Shown: in pieces, positions 59,622 through 64,000 of the stretch
How the letters are laid out: each line of letters opens with the position of its first letter
How positions within the stretch are numbered: the stretch's first letter is position 1
Origin: Thiomicrorhabdus sp. Kp2
GTDB lineage: Bacteria; Pseudomonadota; Gammaproteobacteria; Thiomicrospirales; Thiomicrospiraceae
DNA length: 64,000 bases
Assembly: GCF_000478585.1 (NCBI RefSeq)
Contig: NZ_ARWI01000001.1
Location: 124,001 to 188,000, forward strand
Direction of reading: 5' to 3'
Notes under the pieces: generated by a model
The model's database searches: none
What the model was told of the DNA's origin: nothing
What the model saw: only the letters and a program-made list of their open reading frames with translations
Position numbers and translations under genes: made by a program

Positions 59622-60083
59622 TTAAGGTTGGCGTAAAATACCCGTCACAATACCCAGAATTTCAATGTCTTCATTTTTTAGGATAATGGGTTCCATCTCT
59701 TTGTTTGCAGGCTGTAGTCTAACGCCAGACTTCTCAATATAGAGCTTTTTCATCGTAACTTCTTCATTGTTGATTCGAACCACAACTGACTCACCATTCT
59801 CAGCAGAAGAGCGTCTTTCAATAATGACAATGTCGCCATCTTCAATATGTTCATCAATCATTGAATTTCCTTTGACCCTAAGAGCAAAGGTTTCTTTTTT
59901 GACCATGGTTGACGGCACTGAAATGGTGTCATAATCCATTTCCATCTGAATTGGATCGCCTGCTGATGTCCAACCTAGAACGGGGATGCTTACAAACTCA
60001 ATATCTATCATTTCAATTGGGTCGGCCGCTTGCAGTTGAAGTTTTTCATTACGTTTTGGAATTAGATAAGCAATGTTAGACAT
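59622..60083 (-). CDS. LexA-like S24 protease without a DNA-binding domain
   Basis: A 153-residue protein similar to the C-terminal self-cleaving half of LexA: Ala41-Gly42 (TSAGDPIQ) as cleavage site, Ser74 (VKGNSM) and Lys112 (VTMKKL) as catalytic dyad. The winged-helix DNA-binding domain of LexA is absent; instead there are ~28 polar residues. It is close in length to UmuD (139 residues) but no umuC is adjacent. It could be a UmuD-like or regulatory protein. It lies 21 bases before the asparaginase-like gene, same strand. Confidence 0.75.
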   Translation of the reverse strand: MSNIAYLIPKRNEKLQLQAADPIEMIDIEFVSIPVLGWTSAGDPIQMEMDYDTISVPSTMVKKETFALRVKGNSMIDEHIEDGDIVIIERRSSAENGESVVVRINNEEVTMKKLYIEKSGVRLQPANKEMEPIILKNEDIEILGIVTGILRQP

Positions 60084-60139
60084 GGTCGTTTCTCTTATTT
60101 GATGTGTGCAGAGTGTACTTGCAACGTGGCTTGAGCGTT

Positions 60140-60454
60140 CTATTCTACCTCAGGCGTTGGAAGTACTTGTTTAAAAGGTTTAACATGAACTTCTTTATAA
60201 ACGCCTGCATCTACATAAGGATCGGCATTTGCCCACTCTTTAGCGGCTGCTAATGAAGGAAAGTCCGCAACAATTAAGCTACCTGAAAATCCTGCTTCAC
60301 CAGGTTCGATATTGTCAATAGCGGGGTTGGGGCCTGCAATCACAAGGCGATTATTTTCATACAGCTCTTTTAAACGTGCTATGTGCGCTGGTCGCGCCTT
60401 TGCACGTAATGGCAGGCTGTCTTCATTGTCATATGCAAATATAGAATAAAGCAT
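60140..60454 (-). CDS. yciI: YciI-family protein
   Basis: A 104-residue ferredoxin-like alpha/beta protein with the YciI motifs RPAHIARLKELYENNRLVIAGPNP and SLIVADFPSLAAAKEWANADPYVDAGVYKEVHVKPFKQV, including the conserved His-Asp pair. The exact function is unknown. It follows yciB by 3 bases, as in the yciB-yciI pairing of many gammaproteobacteria. Confidence 0.9.
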   Translation of the reverse strand: MLYSIFAYDNEDSLPLRAKARPAHIARLKELYENNRLVIAGPNPAIDNIEPGEAGFSGSLIVADFPSLAAAKEWANADPYVDAGVYKEVHVKPFKQVLPTPEVE

Positions 60455-60457
60455 GAT

Positions 60458-61096
60458 TTAATCCTTTTTGGCTGCTGGTTTTGGATCAGACTTTGAGTGT
60501 TGAAGATTCTCAATCAACTCATCTTCAGTGTGACCCTCTTGCAGGGCTTCTTTTTCAGCATCAGAATCTGATTCTTGAATGTAACGGCTAATGTAAATAC
60601 CTTGAATAAGAATAAATACCAGCGTCATTCCCATTAGGCCAAACAGCTTAAAATTAACCCAGGTGTCGGTGTCATAATTAAAGGCTACATATAAATTTGT
60701 TAAGCCTGAAACGATAAAGAATAGAATCCACAACCAACTTAGGCGAATCCAGATAGTATCAGGCAGGGCAATTGCTTGTCCCATCATGCGCTCAACAATC
60801 GGCTTTTGACCAATGTAGTGGCTGCCTAAAAAGACTAAAGCAAAACCCCAGTTAACAATGCTTGGCTTCCACTTAATGAAGTTCTCATCTTGTAAAACGA
60901 GTGTTAAACCACCCAGTACTAAAATAAGTATCAGGGTGATAATGTGCATTTTTTCAACACGCTTATGTTTTAAATAGAAATAAGCAACTTGGGCAATCGA
61001 CGCGACAATGATGACCGCAGTTGCGGTATAGATGTCATACATCTTATAGGCAATAAAAAACAGAATAACGGGGAATAGATCAAATAATAATTTCAT
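60458..61096 (-). CDS. yciB: Septation protein YciB (IspZ-like)
   Basis: Inner-membrane protein needed for normal septation and envelope integrity. The 212-residue protein has five helices with the family motifs LLFDLFPVILFFIAYKMYDIYTATA, GGLTLVLQDENFIKWKP, KPIVERMMGQAI and WVNFKLFGLMGMTLVF, plus an extra charged C-terminal tail (about 35 residues) beyond the E. coli length. ATG at 61096 matches the family start; a TTG four codons upstream is unlikely. It heads yciB-yciI. Confidence 0.92.
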   Translation of the reverse strand: MKLLFDLFPVILFFIAYKMYDIYTATAVIIVASIAQVAYFYLKHKRVEKMHIITLILILVLGGLTLVLQDENFIKWKPSIVNWGFALVFLGSHYIGQKPIVERMMGQAIALPDTIWIRLSWLWILFFIVSGLTNLYVAFNYDTDTWVNFKLFGLMGMTLVFILIQGIYISRYIQESDSDAEKEALQEGHTEDELIENLQHSKSDPKPAAKKD

Positions 61097-61167
61097 GTAA
61101 CCAGACAATTTTATGTTAATTTAATGGGATTCTATATGGGATTGCTAAGGATTAAAAGGCTCAAATT

Positions 61168-62022
61168 ATGAAAGTTGATTTTCATTGTCATACCACTGCT
61201 TCAGATGGCGGGTTATCTCCCTATGAAATCATTGACTTAGCGATTAAATATGAAGTAACAACTTTAGCGATAACGGATCACGATACGACGCAAGGTTATG
61301 AACAAGCCCTAGATTATGCGACAGAAAAAGGGGTTCAATTAATTTCAGGGGTTGAAGCCTCTTGCCAGTGGAATGGGCACACTATTCATATAGTCGGGTT
61401 GGATTTTGATCTACAAAATGCGAACTTGCAAAGCGGTTTGGCTGAAATTAGAGCGATGCGAAAGCAACGAGCACAGGCTATTTTGGCAAAAATGCATGAC
61501 AAACCGCATATTAAGATTGAAAACCTTGATGAGAAACTGTGGAAATTAGTTGGCGAAGGCGTGGTTGGTAGAGGTCATTTTGCACAACTTCTGCAACAGG
61601 AGGGCTTGGTTAAAAATGCGCAACAAGCGTTTGAACGTTATCTAAAAAAAGGTAAAGCCGCATATGTTGCCAGTGAATGGCCTGAACTGGACAGCGTTGT
61701 TAAATGGATAACTGAAGCGGGTGGTGTGGCTGTCATTGCTCACCCTGCTATCTATAAATTTACCAGTAATAAGTTAAATCGCTTGATTCATGATTTTAAA
61801 GAAGCAGGTGGTCAAGCAATAGAGGTTGTTAACCAGCCCCGGCATTGTTCAGATATTACGGGTATGGCTCAAAGAGCCGTTACCCATGAACTTTACGCCT
61901 CTATAGGGTCTGATTTTCATCGATTGGAGCATACTTGGCGTGGTTTGGGATGGCTTGCGCCAATGCCACAAAATGTAAAGCCAGTTTGGGCGTTGTTTAA
62001 AGAACCTTTAAATCAAGCTTAA
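61168..62022 (+). CDS. PHP-domain phosphoesterase, YciV/RnaAM type
   Basis: A 284-residue metal-dependent phosphoesterase; the E. coli relative acts as 5'-3' exonuclease on short RNAs. PHP motifs: FHCHTTASDGGLSP, TDHDTTQGY, SGVEAS, VIAHPA and GSDFHR are all present, with metal-binding His and Asp. It is divergent from yciB and followed by yciO, an order typical of the yci region. The ribosome-binding site is AAGGCTC. Confidence 0.88.
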   Translation: MKVDFHCHTTASDGGLSPYEIIDLAIKYEVTTLAITDHDTTQGYEQALDYATEKGVQLISGVEASCQWNGHTIHIVGLDFDLQNANLQSGLAEIRAMRKQRAQAILAKMHDKPHIKIENLDEKLWKLVGEGVVGRGHFAQLLQQEGLVKNAQQAFERYLKKGKAAYVASEWPELDSVVKWITEAGGVAVIAHPAIYKFTSNKLNRLIHDFKEAGGQAIEVVNQPRHCSDITGMAQRAVTHELYASIGSDFHRLEHTWRGLGWLAPMPQNVKPVWALFKEPLNQA

Positions 62023-62059
62023 ACTGGCTTTGAATTGTGTGACAAATAATGAAATAGCG

Positions 62060-62065
62060 TATAAT
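62060..62065 (+). promoter_or_regulatory. Candidate -10 box for yciO
   Basis: Perfect TATAAT with TTGTGT 19 bases upstream (62035-62040). It lies 39 bases before the GTG start of the yciO-like gene. Confidence 0.4.
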
Positions 62066-62104
62066 CCTCAATTAATTTTTTAGTGCTTAACTTTGGAAAA
62101 GATC

Positions 62105-62728
62105 GTGGCTTCAAGCAGTATTTACATCAGTGTTCACCCAGATAATCCTCAACCTAGATTATTACAGCAAGTTGTTGATATTTTAAATAAAGGTGGTGTT
62201 ATCGCCTATCCAACCGAATCGGGTTATGCGCTAGGCTGCTTACTTGACAATAAAGACGGTTCAGACAGAATTCGTCAAATTCGTCGTTTAGATGAAAAAC
62301 ATGAACTGACCTTAATGTGTCGAGATTTGAGTAATTTGTCAGAGTATGCAAAAGTTGGAAATACACAATTTCGCTACTTAAAAAATCACTTACCAGGTCC
62401 TTATACCTTTATATTACCTGCAAGCAGAGAAGTGCCAAAACGTTTACAAGCCCCTAAACGTAAAACAATTGGTTTAAGAGTAACGCCAAATGTAGTGACC
62501 AATGCCTTATTAGCTTATTTTGATAAGCCGCTATTAACGGCAACCTTAATTCAACCTGGTGAATCTCAGCCCATGACAGATGGTTGGAGCATTCAGGAAG
62601 AGTTTTCTCACTGTTTAGATGCGGTTTTAGATGGCGGCTTTAGTGGGTTTGAACCAACGACTATTATTGACTTTACTGAGGAAGAACCTGTTTTAATTCG
62701 ACAAGGCCAAGGAGAGTTCATTGACTGA
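62105..62728 (+). CDS. yciO: YciO-type Sua5/YrdC-domain protein
   Basis: A 207-residue YrdC-fold protein (relatives TsaC/Sua5 make threonylcarbamoyl-AMP). The start MASSSIYISVHPDNPQPRLLQQVVDIL fits the YciO N-terminus and GTG at 62105 follows GGAAAAG. Motifs: VIAYPTESGYALGC and LPGPYTFILPASREVPKRL. YciO itself is less clearly active in t6A synthesis than TsaC. It overlaps the M50 protease gene by 8 bases. Confidence 0.88.
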   Translation: MASSSIYISVHPDNPQPRLLQQVVDILNKGGVIAYPTESGYALGCLLDNKDGSDRIRQIRRLDEKHELTLMCRDLSNLSEYAKVGNTQFRYLKNHLPGPYTFILPASREVPKRLQAPKRKTIGLRVTPNVVTNALLAYFDKPLLTATLIQPGESQPMTDGWSIQEEFSHCLDAVLDGGFSGFEPTTIIDFTEEEPVLIRQGQGEFID

Positions 62729-63374
62729 ACTAAATATCATGCAGCAAATCGCTGTGTGGGCAATTCCTGTTATCTTTGCCATTACCTTGCACGAAGTCGC
62801 TCACGGCTGGGCGGCTTCAAGATTAGGTGATAAAACCGCGTTGATGCTGGGACGGTTAACACTGAATCCGATTAAACACATTGACCCTATAGGTACGATT
62901 GTGGTGCCTGTTGCATTATTGGTTATGGGTGGTTTTGTCTTTGGTTGGGCAAAAGCGGTTCCTGTTGATATGCGTAATTTTAAAAATCCAGCGCTAGATA
63001 TGGCAAAGGTGGCTGTTGCAGGACCTTTAGCAAACTTATTAATGGCTGTTTTTTGGGCCATTGTTGCCAAAACAGGTACTGTTTTACAGACATCAATTCC
63101 AGATATAGGTACCTATTTAATTTATACAGGGTTTGCTGGTGTGAGCATTAATTTAATCTTGCTAGTATTAAATTTACTGCCTATTCCTCCCCTAGATGGC
63201 AGCCGTGTTTTATCGGCTTTTTTACCCAAAAAACTGGCTTGGCAATATAATCAAATAGCGCCTTATGGTTTTTTTATTCTAATAGGTTTAATGGTTTTAG
63301 GTATGCTTAGCCCTTTATTAATAGGGCCTTACACTCTATTTAGAGATTTGATTTTTAGCATTATTGGTTTATAA
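62721..63374 (+). CDS. Membrane M50 site-2 protease family protein
   Basis: A 217-residue inner-membrane zinc protease of the M50B/YwhC type. HEVAHGW in the first helix supplies zinc ligands and the catalytic Glu, and NLLPIPPLDGSRVL in a later helix supplies the third ligand (Asp). About six helices. The substrate is unknown. It starts with TTG inside yciO, with GGAGAG as ribosome-binding site, so it is translationally linked. Confidence 0.85.
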   Translation: MTELNIMQQIAVWAIPVIFAITLHEVAHGWAASRLGDKTALMLGRLTLNPIKHIDPIGTIVVPVALLVMGGFVFGWAKAVPVDMRNFKNPALDMAKVAVAGPLANLLMAVFWAIVAKTGTVLQTSIPDIGTYLIYTGFAGVSINLILLVLNLLPIPPLDGSRVLSAFLPKKLAWQYNQIAPYGFFILIGLMVLGMLSPLLIGPYTLFRDLIFSIIGL

Positions 63375-63413
63375 AAAAACCTATTAGACAGTATCAATAC
63401 AAAGAGAAATATA

Positions 63414-64000
63414 TGAATCAACCTGAAGGTGAAAAACTACAAAAAATCTTAGCTAGGGCGGGCTTTGGATCACGACGTTCTGTTGAGACATTGATTACCG
63501 AAGGTTTGGTCAAAATAAATGGTCGTACAGCACAGTTAGGTGATCGCGCTACAGCACTGGATAAAATCAAGGTGAGAGAGCAAGCGGTTAAAGAAACGCG
63601 TCTTCAAAAGCAACCTACAAAAGTCCTTCTCTACAATAAACCAGAAGGTCTTTTATGTACAAGAAGTGATGAAAAAGGGCGTAAAACCATTTTTGAACAG
63701 CTACCAAGAGTGATTAATGGTCGTTGGATTAGCATTGGTCGATTAGATTTGAATACCAGTGGCTTATTAATTCTTACCAACAACGGTGAATTAGCAAACC
63801 GTATGATGCACCCATCCTATGAGGTTGAGCGTGAATATACCGTGCGTGTATTTGGTGAGGTGAGTGATGAAGCCTTGAAACAGGTTGTTAAAGGTGTGCA
63901 ACTTGATGATGGTCCTGCACGCTTTAATAAAGTCTCAAAAATGCAAACCTCTATTGAAGGTGAATCCATTAATAAATGGTACAAAGTCACCATTAAAGAG
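63414..64000 (+). CDS. rluB: 23S rRNA pseudouridine synthase RluB (partial)
   Basis: Makes pseudouridine 2605 in 23S rRNA. The visible 195 residues contain an S4 RNA-binding domain (LQKILARAGFGSRRSVETLI) and the catalytic Asp in SIGRLDLNTSGLLILTNNG, with the RluB/RluE/RluF-type KPEGLLCT motif. The gene runs past the window end. RluB is the best fit from the yci neighbourhood and length of the N-terminal part, but RluE and RluF are close relatives. Confidence 0.85.

Overview
This 64 kb window is a dense, low-G+C (roughly 40% by eye) gammaproteobacterial chromosome segment. The envelope biogenesis cluster rpsB-tsf-pyrH-frr-uppS-cdsA-rseP-bamA-skp-lpxD-fabZ-lpxA-lpxB-rnhB, together with pyrG-kdsA-eno-ftsB, surE-pcm-nlpD, zipA-ligA, dksA and a yciB/yciI/yciV/yciO/rluB neighbourhood, is characteristic of Gammaproteobacteria. 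A CbbY-type phosphatase and a cyanobacterial/plant-like D-ribulokinase hint at an autotroph using the Calvin cycle. A sulfur oxidiser of the Thiomicrospira/Hydrogenovibrio/Thiomicrorhabdus type is my tentative guess; the genus is inference. I saw no tRNA, rRNA, CRISPR array, transposase or prophage.

Layout. 0-5 kb: dapD, a VOC protein, glnD and map. 5-18.7 kb: the translation/lipid/outer-membrane cluster, from rpsB behind a strong promoter with a GC-rich discriminator to rnhB; dxr and dnaE are missing from their usual places. 18.7-28 kb: a block between rnhB and accA holding cheV, a zinc-ligand-less L36, a YoaA helicase, tsaB, a universal stress protein preceded by two inverted DnaA boxes, an unknown secreted protein, a small cytochrome c, ycaO and a DUF481 protein. 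28-34.8 kb: accA-tilS, pyrG-kdsA-eno-ftsB. 34.9-39.1 kb: smr, surE-pcm-yqaA-nlpD and a Mth938-like gene; ispD and ispF, common partners here, are absent. 39.5-47.4 kb: alaC-hom, an RpfE-like gene, thrC, recJ and a YqiA-like esterase. 47.4-50.7 kb: two unknown small proteins, an APH/P-loop kinase fusion and a cysteine-poor dksA. 51-58 kb: cbbY, hopJ-like, ribulokinase-like, zipA-ligA-darP. 58-64 kb: EamA transporter, stand-alone asparaginase domain, headless LexA-like protease, yciI, yciB, PHP phosphoesterase, yciO, an M50 protease and the start of rluB.

The most striking signal is not a gene. A 12-bp palindrome, ACCAGGCCTGGT, occurs exactly 11 times, with about half a dozen near copies, in intergenic gaps and inside reading frames. 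At this base composition about 0.001 copies would be expected by chance. Intergenic copies often extend as longer perfect palindromes (16 to 26 bp) whose two flanks change together, so there appears to be selection on a folded or dyad structure. Most strong copies inside genes stop at the 12-bp core and often encode Gln-Ala-Trp. I regard this as a dispersed palindromic element family of unknown function and the best candidate here for something undescribed.

How the genes work together: one long cluster supplies translation factors, isoprenoid carrier lipid, phospholipid precursor, outer-membrane protein assembly (BamA, Skp, RseP) and lipid A synthesis (LpxD, FabZ, LpxA, LpxB). KdsA and NlpD add LPS core and division-linked cell-wall control, while FtsB and ZipA belong to the divisome. 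GlnD, DapD, AlaC, Hom and ThrC cover nitrogen signalling and amino-acid synthesis.
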